NCBI RefSeq assembly: GCF_008630535.1
Contig: NZ_VWPH01000002.1
Coordinates: 62,001 to 126,000, forward strand
Reading direction: 5' to 3'
Length of the DNA stretch: 64,000 bases
Source of the DNA: Saccharopolyspora hirsuta
GTDB taxonomy: Bacteria; Actinomycetota; Actinomycetes; Mycobacteriales; Pseudonocardiaceae
Part shown: positions 17,003 to 25,013 of the stretch, piece by piece
Layout of the letters: the number at the start of each line of letters is the position of its first letter
How positions within the stretch are numbered: the first letter of the stretch is position 1
Notes under the pieces: generated by a model
Seen by the model: the letters and a program-made list of their open reading frames with translations, nothing else
Database searches by the model: none
Told to the model about the DNA's origin: nothing
Position numbers and translations under genes: made by a program

Positions 17003-17662
17003 TCAGGCGGCGTCGAGGAGGATCTTGCGGAAGTCGTCGAAGGCTTCCCGGACGATGTTGTGCCCGATCGGCAGCGCGCGGACGTGCCAGTTCGGGTCGT
17101 CCTTCAGTCGCTCGTAGGTCGCGGTGAACGGGGAGTTCTCGAACGCCGAGCAGTAGACGTACTCGCGGCGCGGCACCTGGCGGTGCGCTCCGGTCAGGCG
17201 GATCTGCTGGGTGATCGTGGCCAGCGGGTGCGGGACCGCGCGCTCGTCCAGGACCGGCAGCGGGGCGAACGCGAACCCGTCGGCGCCCGCTCCGCCCGCG
17301 TACCACTCGTGCCAGTAGTCGTCGGTCAGCGACCAGACCGATTCGCCGTCCTCGGGGGCGAATGCGTCGACGTGGAGCAGCGTCGCGATCCGCTCCGGTG
17401 CCCGGTCGGCGACGCCGGTGATCACCATGCCCGCGTAGCTGTGCCCGCAGAGGACGACGTCGCGCAGGTCCTCGGATTCCAGCAACCGCACCACGTCGTC
17501 GATGTGGGTGTCCAGGTTGATGCCCGCGGCGGATTCCCCGGGGCCCAGTCCGCTCAGCGTCACGGGGTGCGCGCTGTGGCCAGCGGCGCGCAGCTCCGCC
17601 GCGATCTGCTCGTACCACCAACCACCGTGGCAAGCGCCCGGAACCAGCACGTAGTTCGCCAT
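17003..17662 (-). CDS. Alpha/beta hydrolase (MES/salicylate-esterase-like)
   Basis: This 219-aa hydrolase begins with NYVLVPGACHGGWWYEQIAA, the HG-oxyanion strand typical of the plant methyl-esterase-like bacterial branch. The nucleophile elbow is VVLCGHSYAGMVITGVA (Ser at about residue 80). The acid appears in SPFTATYERLKDDPNWH and the histidine in RALPIGHNIVREAFDDF near the C-terminus. ATG 17662 follows AGGAGGAG with six-base spacing. The gene stands alone between the TetR gene (tail to tail) and the MarR gene. Without a binding partner or operon the ester or amide substrate remains unknown. Confidence 0.85.
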   Translation of the reverse strand: MANYVLVPGACHGGWWYEQIAAELRAAGHSAHPVTLSGLGPGESAAGINLDTHIDDVVRLLESEDLRDVVLCGHSYAGMVITGVADRAPERIATLLHVDAFAPEDGESVWSLTDDYWHEWYAGGAGADGFAFAPLPVLDERAVPHPLATITQQIRLTGAHRQVPRREYVYCSAFENSPFTATYERLKDDPNWHVRALPIGHNIVREAFDDFRKILLDAA

Positions 17663-17739
17663 ATCCAACTCCTCCTCGGTCGATCTGCGCTCGACCATAG
17701 AGGCCCTTCAGGACAGGATCTGTCCACAAGCGGGGCGAC

Positions 17740-18237
17740 CTACGAAGAGGTGCCGAACCAGCCCGGGGCGTCCAGGCGGAAGGAGCTGTTCGGGGTCATT
17801 TCGCGCAGGCCGGTCTCCAGGTCGCGCAGCCGGTTCGCGCCCAGCGATTCCGCCCACCGCGCGCGCAGGTCGTCGAAGATCGCCGCGGACCGGGCCAGCG
17901 CGTCGACGCCCCGGTCCGTGAGCCGGAGCAGCTTGCGCCGGGCGTCGCCGGGGTCGTCGGCGCGTTCGACGTAGCCCAGCTTCTCCAGGCGGTCGGCGGT
18001 CTTCCCGGCCGCCTGCTTGGAGATCCCGAGCCGTCGGCCCAGCTCGCTGGCGGTCGCGCCGTCCGGGCCGATGGCCTGCATCGCGAACCCGTACGCCGGG
18101 CGCACGTCGGGGTGGCCCTGCTCGGCGAGCTCGGCGTGCAGCTGGTCGATCAACGACCGGAAGCCCGCGAACAGCAGCAGCGGCAGCTCGAAGCCCTTGC
18201 CAATTTCGACAACCTCGTTTACTTTTTCGTCAACCAC
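17740..18237 (-). CDS. MarR-family transcriptional regulator
   Basis: The product, about 165 aa, has the MarR winged helix: GATASELGRRLGISKQAAGK, then TADRLEKLGYVERADDPGDA and RRKLLRLTDRGVDALARS (about residues 65-120). MarR proteins repress adjacent genes and release DNA on binding small aromatic or oxidised ligands. GTG 18237 lies inside a TCGACAAC...GTTGTCGA inverted repeat, consistent with autoregulation. It diverges from a carboxymuconolactone decarboxylase-like peroxidase gene, a common oxidative-stress pairing. No cysteine occurs in a position typical of OhrR, so a redox switch is not evident. Confidence 0.88.
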   Translation of the reverse strand: MVDEKVNEVVEIGKGFELPLLLFAGFRSLIDQLHAELAEQGHPDVRPAYGFAMQAIGPDGATASELGRRLGISKQAAGKTADRLEKLGYVERADDPGDARRKLLRLTDRGVDALARSAAIFDDLRARWAESLGANRLRDLETGLREMTPNSSFRLDAPGWFGTSS

Positions 18238-18245
18238 GTTGTCGA
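18206..18245. promoter_or_regulatory. MarR operator candidate
   Basis: TCGACAAC (18206-18213) and GTTGTCGA (18238-18245) are perfect inverted 8-mers 24 bp apart, spanning the marR start codon and ending 15 bp before the TTG start of the divergent CMD gene. The AT-rich interior, with TTTACTTTTTCG, stands out from the surrounding DNA. Confidence 0.55.
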
Positions 18246-18260
18246 TTCTAGGAGACCCCG

Positions 18261-18821
18261 TTGTTCGTCGACCACACCACCGAGACCGCCCCCGAAGCGT
18301 CCCGCCGCGCCATGCGAGCCACCGCCGACCGGCTCGGCTACCTGCCCGCGCCCGTCGCGCGGCTCGCCGAATCACCGCACCTGCTCGACGGATTCCTCAA
18401 GCTCAGCGCCATGTTCGAGGCGACCACCCTGGACCCGCTAGCCCGTGAAGTCGTCATCATGGCGATCGCGACCCGCAACGGGTGCCACGTCTGCGTCGCG
18501 ATGCACTCCGCGAAGCTCGCCGGGTTGAACGCGTCTCCCGAGCTCATAGCGGCATTGCGCGACCAGCGACCGCTGGACGACCAGCGCCTCGAAGCGATCC
18601 GCATCTTCGCGCTGCAGCTCGTGGAACACGCGGGGGCGGTGGAAACCCAAGACCTGCAAGCATTCCTCGCGCACGGCTTCACCAAGCAGAACGCGTTGGA
18701 GGTGGTCCTGGGCATCGGCGCCTACACCACGTCCACCCTGGCCAACCGGCTCGTCGACGCGCCGCTGGACGAGCAGCTCGAACCGTTCGCCTGGGGCCTC
18801 AGCGGGTCAGCAGCGAGGTGA
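18261..18821 (+). CDS. Carboxymuconolactone decarboxylase/AhpD-type peroxidase
   Basis: The 186-aa helical protein has the AhpD active site ATRNGCHVCVAMHSAKLAG (about residues 70-88): a CxxC pair followed by the conserved His. It also has FTKQNALEVVLGIGAYTTST, the helix typical of uncharacterised peroxidase-related CMD proteins. It likely reduces peroxides via the thiol pair. The start is TTG 18261 after GGAGACCCCG. Its promoter is shared with the divergent MarR gene, which probably represses it. The 3' end overlaps the convergent GntR gene by 23 bp. Confidence 0.85.
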   Translation: MFVDHTTETAPEASRRAMRATADRLGYLPAPVARLAESPHLLDGFLKLSAMFEATTLDPLAREVVIMAIATRNGCHVCVAMHSAKLAGLNASPELIAALRDQRPLDDQRLEAIRIFALQLVEHAGAVETQDLQAFLAHGFTKQNALEVVLGIGAYTTSTLANRLVDAPLDEQLEPFAWGLSGSAAR

Positions 18822-19536
18822 CCTTCACGGCGGTGCTGTTGATCCAGACGTCGGAGTACTCCACGGCCTGCCCGTCGCGGGTGTAGGTCACCTGCTCCAG
18901 GTAGAGCACCGGCGTCCCGGTGGGGACCTCCAGCGCCTCCGCGACGTCCTCGCGGGCGGGGGCGGCGCTGAACGTCCGACGTCCCTCGGTCACCGGCAGC
19001 CCGTAGGACTTCTCCAGCACGTCGAACAGCGAGTTCCGCTCGAAGTCGACGTCCTCGATCCCCGGGCACAGATCCGCCCGCACCCAGTTCACCAGGTACG
19101 CCAGCGGTCCCTGCGCGCCCCGGAACACCCGGACCAGCCGCAGTCCGGGAGTTCCCGGCGGGGCGCCGAGCAGCGCCTGCACCGCCATCTGCAGCCCTTC
19201 CAGCCGGGCGCTGACGACCTGGACGTCCAGCGCGTACCCCTGCGCGCGGAAGTCCTCGGACAGCGAGTGCAGGCGTTGGGCGATCCGCGGCTCCAGCACG
19301 CCCGCGGTCACGAACGTGCCGCGACCGCGGGTCTGCACCAGCAGCCCTTCCTCTATGAGCACCGCCAGCGCCTTGCGCAGCGTCCCGCGGCTGACCCCCA
19401 GCTGCTCGGCCAGCGCGGGTTCGGGCGGCAGCTTGTAGTGCGCGGGCCAGCGCCCGCCGAGGATGTCCTCGCGGAAGGACGCCGCGATCTGCACGTGCAG
19501 CGGCTCCGGAGCGTCCCGCGAGATCCGCGCTGCCAC
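18799..19536 (-). CDS. GntR-family regulator with UTRA domain (HutC subfamily)
   Basis: The 245-aa product has an N-terminal GntR winged helix, PLHVQIAASFREDILGGRWP, then LPPEPALAEQLGVSRGTLRK (about residues 12-60). A UTRA effector domain follows (about 90-240) with RIAQRLHSLSEDFRAQGY and LYLEQVTYTRDGQAVEYSDV. UTRA domains bind sugar phosphates or similar small ligands. The start is GTG 19536. It lies directly downstream of the deoC-rbsK genes in the same direction, separated by family B hairpin 3. The ATGTAC-N6-GTACAT palindrome before rbsK is a plausible binding site. Control of ribose/nucleoside salvage is inferred from position. Confidence 0.88.
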   Translation of the reverse strand: MAARISRDAPEPLHVQIAASFREDILGGRWPAHYKLPPEPALAEQLGVSRGTLRKALAVLIEEGLLVQTRGRGTFVTAGVLEPRIAQRLHSLSEDFRAQGYALDVQVVSARLEGLQMAVQALLGAPPGTPGLRLVRVFRGAQGPLAYLVNWVRADLCPGIEDVDFERNSLFDVLEKSYGLPVTEGRRTFSAAPAREDVAEALEVPTGTPVLYLEQVTYTRDGQAVEYSDVWINSTAVKVTSLLTR

Positions 19537-19558
19537 CTGGCCCCCTTCGGGTTCTGCG

Positions 19559-19606
19559 GGTCGTGAGTGCGTAACAGTGTTCGAACACTGTTACGCACTC
19601 ACGACC
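19559..19606. terminator. Family B hairpin 3 (perfect 48-bp palindrome)
   Basis: Two 24-bp arms beginning GGTCGTGAGTGCGTAACAG match with no mismatch and no loop beyond TTCGAA. It separates the stop of deoC (19616) from the start of the GntR gene (19536), where it should end or attenuate the rbsK-deoC transcript. Confidence 0.65.
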
Positions 19607-19615
19607 GCGCTGCGG

Positions 19616-20305
19616 TCAGTACGACGAAGCCGCCGCGCCGCCGGTCACGATCGCGATGCCCGCGCTGGTGCCCAGCAGCGACGCCCCCGCGTCGAGCAGC
19701 GCCACGGCCTGCTCAGCGGTCTTGATCCCACCAGACGCCTTCACCCGCACGCCCGGGCGGGCGCGTTCGACGAGGTAGGCGATGCTGTCCGGGTTGGCGA
19801 CCTCGACCGCGCCGCTGCTGGCGTTCTTCAGGTACGCCGCCCCGGCGTCCATCGCCAGCTGCACCGCGCGCTCCCGCTCGGCCGGGGTGAACTTCGGCAG
19901 CTCCAGCATGACCTTCACCGGGATCCCGGCGGCCTCCACCACGGCGGCGATGTCATCGCGGAACTCCTGCTCCATGCCGCTGCGCAGCCACCCCACCTGC
20001 ACACCCATGTCGAGCTGGTCGGCACCGGCCTCGGCGATCGCCCGCGCCTCGGCGGCCTTGCCCGCCGTGGTCATCGAGCCGACGGTGGGGAAGTCCAGCG
20101 CGCTGGCGACCTGCACCCCGCTGCCGCGCAATCGCTCGGCGACCAGCGGCACCCAGGAGGCCGGGACCATCGCGGCGTTGAAGCCGAACTGCACGGCCTC
20201 CTCGCAGTGCCGGACCAAGTCCTCGCGGGTGAGGCCGATCTCGATGGCGGTGTGCTGGATGAACGGGGCGAGCGAGGCCGGTTCGGCGGCCGAGTAAGCG
20301 GACAC
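19616..20305 (-). CDS. deoC: Deoxyribose-phosphate aldolase
   Basis: This 229-aa TIM-barrel class I aldolase cleaves 2-deoxyribose-5-phosphate to glyceraldehyde-3-phosphate and acetaldehyde in nucleoside catabolism. The Schiff-base lysine region reads VKVMLELPKFTPAERERAVQ, and the second conserved lysine is in GVRVKASGGIKTAEQAVALL. VPASWVPLVAERL matches the region after the N-terminal helix. Start GTG 20305 is eight bases after AAAGG, the site that also contains the stop of the upstream rbsK gene. The GTG nine bases upstream is too close to that site. Tight coupling to rbsK indicates joint processing of (deoxy)ribose from nucleosides. Confidence 0.9.
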   Translation of the reverse strand: MSAYSAAEPASLAPFIQHTAIEIGLTREDLVRHCEEAVQFGFNAAMVPASWVPLVAERLRGSGVQVASALDFPTVGSMTTAGKAAEARAIAEAGADQLDMGVQVGWLRSGMEQEFRDDIAAVVEAAGIPVKVMLELPKFTPAERERAVQLAMDAGAAYLKNASSGAVEVANPDSIAYLVERARPGVRVKASGGIKTAEQAVALLDAGASLLGTSAGIAIVTGGAAASSY

Positions 20306-20310
20306 GTCGA

Positions 20311-21204
20311 TCACCTTTCTTCGAGGTCTTCGGAGCGGGGGAGGCCGGGGACCACCTCGTGGTGGGCCACGGCGAAGGCACCGGCCGCCGCCGCGTACCG
20401 GGCCGCGCGGCGCAGGTCCCGATCGCGGCACCAGGCGACGGCGAACGCGGCGTTGAACGCGTCGCCCGCGCCCGTGGTGTCCACGACCTGCGCGGCGCGC
20501 ACCGGCGGGATGTGCGCGCGCTCGACGCCGTCGTCGACGTGCGCGCCGTCGGTTCCGCAGGTCAGCACGATCTTCGCGGCGAACCGGCGGCGCAGCGCGT
20601 CCAGCAGGACGTCGGGGTCGGTGGCGTCCAACCCGGTCAGCACCTGGGCCTCGGTGAGGTTCGGGGTGAGGACGTCGACGAGCGCCGCCACGTCCTGCGG
20701 CAGGTCGCGGGCGGGAGCCGGGTTGAACAGGGTCGGCGTGCCGTGCTCGGCGGCGGTGCGCAGCGCGGCGGCGACGGTGTCGGCGGGGATCTCGTTGCAC
20801 ACCATCAGCAGGTCGGCGGCCGCGATGACCTCGGCGAACCCGGCGACGTGCGCCGGGGTGAGCAGGTCCAGCGCGCCGGGCGCGACGATGATCCGGTTCT
20901 CCCCGTCCTGCTCGACCAGGATCACGCCGGTCATGGTCGGAGCGTCCACAGTGGCCACCGCGCTGGCGTCCACGCCTTCGCGCTGCCAGAGTTCCCGGCC
21001 CTGCGCGCCGAGCACGTCGTCGCCGACCGCGGTCAGCAGCGCGACCTCGGCGCCGAGCCGCGCCGCGCCGATGGCCTGGTTGGACCCCTTGCCGCCCGGC
21101 CCGAGCGAGAAGGTGGCCCCGCCCAGCGTCTCGCCGCGGCCGGGAATCCGGTCGGCCCGCATCGTCATGCCCGTGCCGTAGCTGCCCACAACAGCGATCC
21201 GCAT
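20311..21204 (-). CDS. rbsK: Ribokinase
   Basis: The 297-aa PfkB-family kinase phosphorylates ribose at O5. Motifs are PGRGETLGGATFSLGPGGKG with SNQAIGAARLG (about residues 21-50, PfkB signature 1) and VDTTGAGDAFNAAFAVAW (about 243-260), which contains the anion hole and catalytic Asp of GAGD. ATG 21204 follows GGGAGGT. It is divergent from the nucleoside hydrolase-MFS operon across a promoter containing ATGTAC-AACAGT-GTACAT. Together they form a path from imported ribonucleoside through free ribose to ribose-5-phosphate. Confidence 0.92.
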   Translation of the reverse strand: MRIAVVGSYGTGMTMRADRIPGRGETLGGATFSLGPGGKGSNQAIGAARLGAEVALLTAVGDDVLGAQGRELWQREGVDASAVATVDAPTMTGVILVEQDGENRIIVAPGALDLLTPAHVAGFAEVIAAADLLMVCNEIPADTVAAALRTAAEHGTPTLFNPAPARDLPQDVAALVDVLTPNLTEAQVLTGLDATDPDVLLDALRRRFAAKIVLTCGTDGAHVDDGVERAHIPPVRAAQVVDTTGAGDAFNAAFAVAWCRDRDLRRAARYAAAAGAFAVAHHEVVPGLPRSEDLEER

Positions 21205-21217
21205 GGCACCTCCCTGG

Positions 21218-21235
21218 ATGTACAACAGTGTACAT
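21218..21235. promoter_or_regulatory. Operator palindrome for ribose/nucleoside genes
   Basis: ATGTAC and GTACAT are perfect 6-bp arms six bases apart, 14 bp upstream of the rbsK start. The size and symmetry suit a GntR/HutC dimer. The downstream GntR gene is the obvious candidate ligand-responsive protein. Confidence 0.55.
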
Positions 21236-21358
21236 ATGTGGCCTGCGCAACCTCGCGCTGAATGCCTCGATTGACGCCCTATCTGGGTCGACTTACAGTA
21301 CGTGCGGCTCCACTGAGTGGACAAATCAATGAACATATGCCGTCGTGCAGGAGATGCG

Positions 21359-22324
21359 ATGCCCGAAACCACCCCGCTGGTGATCGACACCGACACGGCG
21401 CAGGACGACTGCATCGCCCTGCTCGCGGGCCTGCTCGACCCGCGCGCCGACCTGCGCGCCGTGACGATGGTGGCGGGCAACGTCGACTTCGACCACCAGG
21501 TCCGCAACGCCCACCTGACCTGCAACGTCGCGGGCCGCCTCGGCGAGGTGCCGATCCACCTGGGCTGCCGCCGCCCGATGGTGCGCCCGTGGGAGAGCGC
21601 GGAGAACGTGCACGGCGACGGCGCGGGCGGCCTGACGATGGACCTGACCGGCTGCGAACCGGAGCCCGAGCACGCGGTGGACGCGCTGATCCGGCTGGCC
21701 GCGGAGAACCCCGGCGAGCTGTCGATCGTGGCGATCGGCCCGCTGACCAACATCGCGACCGCGGTGGTCAAGGACCCGGACTTCGTCCGCAACGTCAAGA
21801 CGCTCTACGTGATGGGCGGCTCCAACAACGCCCGCGGCAACATCACCGCGGCGGCGGAGTTCAACTTCTACGTGGACCCGGAGGCGGCGAAGACGGTGTT
21901 CGCGGCCGGTTTCGAGATCGTGGTGGTCCCGTGGGCCCCGCTGACCCTCGACCAGGCGGTGTTCGACCAGCCGAAGCTGGACGAGATCGCGGCCCTGGCC
22001 ACCCCGCTGGCCGACTTCTTCACCAAGGTCTGCGCGGCGACCCTGGAGTTCGACCGCAGCGTCGGCATCGACGGCACCACCCACCCGGACTCGCTGACCG
22101 CGGCGGTCCTCCTGCACCCCGAGCTGGTCACCCGCAGCGCCCGCTACCACGTGGACGTGGAAACGGCGGGCGAGCTGACCCGCGGCTACGCGGCGATGTC
22201 CTGGGGAGTGCACGGCCTGGAGCCGAACGCGACGGTGATCGAGGAGATCGACGCCCCGGCGTTCTACGCCTACATCAAGAACCTCCTGGCGACCCCGACG
22301 ACCCCGGTCCGGGAGATGGCGTGA
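21359..22324 (+). CDS. Inosine/uridine-preferring nucleoside hydrolase
   Basis: The 321-aa product hydrolyses the N-glycosidic bond of ribonucleosides. The Ca2+-binding N-terminal signature reads VIDTDTAQDDCIALLAGLLD (about residues 8-27); the first position usually reads DTDPGxDDA, and this TAQ variant keeps all the aspartates. LSIVAIGPLTNIATAV and TLYVMGGSNNARGNITAAAE follow, then FEIVVVPWAPL. ATG 21359 is five bases after AGGAG. It is coupled by a 4-bp overlap (GTGA) to an MFS carrier. Both diverge from rbsK-deoC across one operator. Ribose released here would feed ribokinase. Confidence 0.92.
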   Translation: MPETTPLVIDTDTAQDDCIALLAGLLDPRADLRAVTMVAGNVDFDHQVRNAHLTCNVAGRLGEVPIHLGCRRPMVRPWESAENVHGDGAGGLTMDLTGCEPEPEHAVDALIRLAAENPGELSIVAIGPLTNIATAVVKDPDFVRNVKTLYVMGGSNNARGNITAAAEFNFYVDPEAAKTVFAAGFEIVVVPWAPLTLDQAVFDQPKLDEIAALATPLADFFTKVCAATLEFDRSVGIDGTTHPDSLTAAVLLHPELVTRSARYHVDVETAGELTRGYAAMSWGVHGLEPNATVIEEIDAPAFYAYIKNLLATPTTPVREMA

Positions 22325-23712
22325 CCCTGACTGCCCCGCGGGTGCGCCCGCCCCTGGTGCTGACCGCCCTGCTGGTCGCGGTGGCCAGCTTCCAGATGAA
22401 CGCGACCATGCTGTCGCCCGCCATCGACGACATGGCCAAGTCCCTGAGCACGGACGTGGGCACGATCGGCCTGAGCGCCACGGTGTTCCTGTTCGTGGCG
22501 GGCCTGGCGGGCGTGGTCCTGCCCCGCTACAGCGACATCATCGGCCGCCGCCGGGTCCTGTTCGGCTCGATCGCGGTGATGGCGACGGGCAGCCTGATCG
22601 CCACCCTGGCCCCGAACGTCGAGGTCCTGATGGTCGGCCGAGCCCTCCAAGGGGCCTGCGGCGCCACGATCTCGCTGGGCATCCTCACGCTGCGCGACAT
22701 CCTCCCGACCGAGCAGTTCGGCCGCTACCTGGGAATCCTGACGGCGGTGAACAGCGGCGTGGCGGGCGTGGACACCCTCCTCGGCGGCCTCATCACGGAC
22801 ACCATCGGCTTCCGGGGGATCTTCGGCCTCACCTTCGTCCTGGAGGTGATCGCGGTGGTGATGATCGGAGCCTGGGTCCCGGACTCGGCGCGCACCGGCG
22901 CCCGCATGGACTGGCGGGGAGCGGCGGTGATCTGCCTGGCCCTGCTGGGCATCAACGCCTGGCTGACCCTCGGCCCGACGATGGGCTGGTTCACCGGCTG
23001 GCCCCTGGCGTGCCTGGTGGTGGGCGCGGCGCTGCTCCCGGCCTTCTGGCTGGTGGAGCGAAACCAGCCGGACCCCCTGCTGCCCCTCCGAGCCCTGCGC
23101 AGCAGGGGAGTCTGGGGCCTCCTGCTGACGACGTTCTGCACGATGGCCTCGATCTTCGCGGTCCTGACCTTCGTCTACCCAACCCTCGCCCAACACGCAA
23201 CGGCAGGCTTCGCCTACGACGGAACAACAACGGCCCTGATGTTCCTGATGCCCTACGCCCTAGCGGGCTGGATCCTCGCCCCGCTGGCGGGGTCCTGGGC
23301 ACCTCGGATCGGCTACCGAAACATGCTGAGGATCGGCCTGGTGGGCAACCTGCTGCTGATCGCAGCAACGACCTTCGCGGTCAGCTCGCCCTGGCTCCTG
23401 TTCGCGCTGGTAGCCCTGATGGGCGTGTCGTACGCAGCCTGCGCAGCAACGGCCCTGAACGGCATGGGAGTCATCTACGCCCCGAAGGAATCGCCCGGAA
23501 TCCTCCCAGGCCTGAACGCCACGATGTTCAACCTCGGAGCCTCCGTAGGCATCGGAATCCTCTCCGGCCTAGTAGCCAAAGGCACCCCCGACGGAGCGTC
23601 GGACCCCGCCGGCTTCACCACGGCCCTGGTCGTCGCGACAGTGATCTCGGCAGCAGCTCTGGTTGCGTCGTTCGTCCTACCTGGCAAGGCAGGCTCAGCA
23701 GAGAAGGTGTGA
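22321..23712 (+). CDS. MFS transporter, probable nucleoside carrier
   Basis: The 463-aa, roughly 12-14-segment MFS protein starts at GTG 22321, overlapping the nucleoside hydrolase stop. Motif A is VLPRYSDIIGRRRVLFGSIA (about residues 62-81). RALQGACGATISLGILTLRD and GILTAVNSGVAGVDTLLGGL follow in the first half. The resemblance to DHA2-type antiporters by sequence alone would suggest efflux. Strict coupling to a nucleoside hydrolase suggests instead uptake of the nucleoside. Codon use drifts toward A-ending codons in the last third, unlike its start, which is mildly odd. No terminator is obvious in the 140 bp after it. Confidence 0.82.
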   Translation: MTLTAPRVRPPLVLTALLVAVASFQMNATMLSPAIDDMAKSLSTDVGTIGLSATVFLFVAGLAGVVLPRYSDIIGRRRVLFGSIAVMATGSLIATLAPNVEVLMVGRALQGACGATISLGILTLRDILPTEQFGRYLGILTAVNSGVAGVDTLLGGLITDTIGFRGIFGLTFVLEVIAVVMIGAWVPDSARTGARMDWRGAAVICLALLGINAWLTLGPTMGWFTGWPLACLVVGAALLPAFWLVERNQPDPLLPLRALRSRGVWGLLLTTFCTMASIFAVLTFVYPTLAQHATAGFAYDGTTTALMFLMPYALAGWILAPLAGSWAPRIGYRNMLRIGLVGNLLLIAATTFAVSSPWLLFALVALMGVSYAACAATALNGMGVIYAPKESPGILPGLNATMFNLGASVGIGILSGLVAKGTPDGASDPAGFTTALVVATVISAAALVASFVLPGKAGSAEKV

Positions 23713-23852
23713 GCTTTTTGCCGGAACATCAAGGGGCTCCTGGTGATCGCCACCAAGCCAACCCGCGGGATGACCCTGGAATGCGGCATGCCGGCGTTGC
23801 CAGGCTGGCCCAATTCCACCCGTTTGAGGCGTTCGCTCTTTAAGGTGAGGGC

Positions 23853-25001
23853 ATGGGGCTTCGCGATCTGACCAGGGACGCCGTCGTCGCCGCGATGGCG
23901 GAACACGATGAGCTGGGGAAGCGGAAGTTCTGCCGGAAGTACGACGTCAAGCCTTCGAATGAACTGGCGATCGTCGAAGGCCGCAATCTCTACGACGTCG
24001 CCTCGATCGTCGCGGGTGCGCACCAGATCATCACCGGATCCCCGGTCGACTCGAAGCAGCTCTCCGCGCGTGAGGCGGGGATGGCGGAACTGATGCGCTC
24101 GTTCGGCCTGACGGCCGTCCAACCGACGGTGGCCAGGGCTTTGGTCGACGCGGCCAACTTCGGTGAGGTCACCGGGGTCGAAGAAGGCCGAGTTTTCGCG
24201 GACCGGCGGGAGCTGTACGACGCTGGCGTGCACCGGGCACTGCAGGACGGGATCGTGGGCACCAAGGATCGAGGCGCGGAGTCCATCGTCCTCTCCGGAG
24301 GTTACGAGGATGACGAGGACCACGGCACCGTCATCATCTATACCGGTCGTGGGGCGCAGGACAGCAAAGGGCGGCAAACCGGTCACCAGAGCTTCGAAGA
24401 CACGAAGAACGCTGCTTTGCGCACCAGCGCGTTCACCGGCGAACCAGTACGGGTGATCCGCGGGAGCAAGGCGGAGGGGTACCGGTACGACGGGCTGTTC
24501 AACGTAGTGGACGCGTGGCTAGGAGAGGGAGTCCGCGGGTACCGAATTTGCCGCTATCGCTTGGAGAAGTGTGGCAGCGACTCGTCGGTGGCGGATCTCG
24601 AGACGTCTGTCTCGGGAGAACTGCCGAAGGGCAATGAAAGCCCTGGACGGCGCCTAATCAAGCAGCAGCGGATCGTTCGGTCGACCCGAGTTGCGGAAGG
24701 TGTCAAGAAGATCCACGACTATCGGTGCCAGGTCTGTGCAGTGCGATTGGAGATCGGGGCCTACGCCTATGCAGAAGGAGCGCACATCAAGCCGCTGGGA
24801 ACTCCGCACAACGGGCCCGACGTTCCGGAGAACATCCTGTGCCTCTGCGCGAACTGCCACGTCCTCTTCGACAAGGGTGCGATCTTGATCGCAGATGACC
24901 TCACGGTTTCCCGCAACGGGAAAGATGTTCAACTGCGCGTGGACGTCAGCCACCGGATCGACGTCGAGTACCTCGCATACCACCGGTCAATACACGCCTG
25001 A
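23853..25001 (+). CDS. SRA (YDG)-HNH type IV restriction endonuclease
   Basis: This 382-aa protein is predicted to bind modified cytosine through an SRA/YDG domain and cut with an HNH nuclease. The SRA region (about 110-250) shows FGEVTGVEEGRVFADRREL and ALQDGIVGTKDRGAESIVLS. It also shows GRQTGHQSFEDTKNAALRTS and AEGYRYDGLFNVVDAW, the YDG motif. The HNH core (about 285-350) reads YRCQVCAVRLEIGAYAYAEG, AHIKPLGTPHNGPDVPENIL, CLCANCHVLFDKGAI with two CxxC pairs. ATG 23853 follows AAGGTGAGGG. Its codon use is visibly less GC-biased than its neighbours, it stands alone, and no methylase is adjacent. These are signs of an acquired defence gene acting against modified phage DNA. Confidence 0.9.
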   Translation: MGLRDLTRDAVVAAMAEHDELGKRKFCRKYDVKPSNELAIVEGRNLYDVASIVAGAHQIITGSPVDSKQLSAREAGMAELMRSFGLTAVQPTVARALVDAANFGEVTGVEEGRVFADRRELYDAGVHRALQDGIVGTKDRGAESIVLSGGYEDDEDHGTVIIYTGRGAQDSKGRQTGHQSFEDTKNAALRTSAFTGEPVRVIRGSKAEGYRYDGLFNVVDAWLGEGVRGYRICRYRLEKCGSDSSVADLETSVSGELPKGNESPGRRLIKQQRIVRSTRVAEGVKKIHDYRCQVCAVRLEIGAYAYAEGAHIKPLGTPHNGPDVPENILCLCANCHVLFDKGAILIADDLTVSRNGKDVQLRVDVSHRIDVEYLAYHRSIHA

Positions 25002-25013
25002 TCCAGTGGCTCG

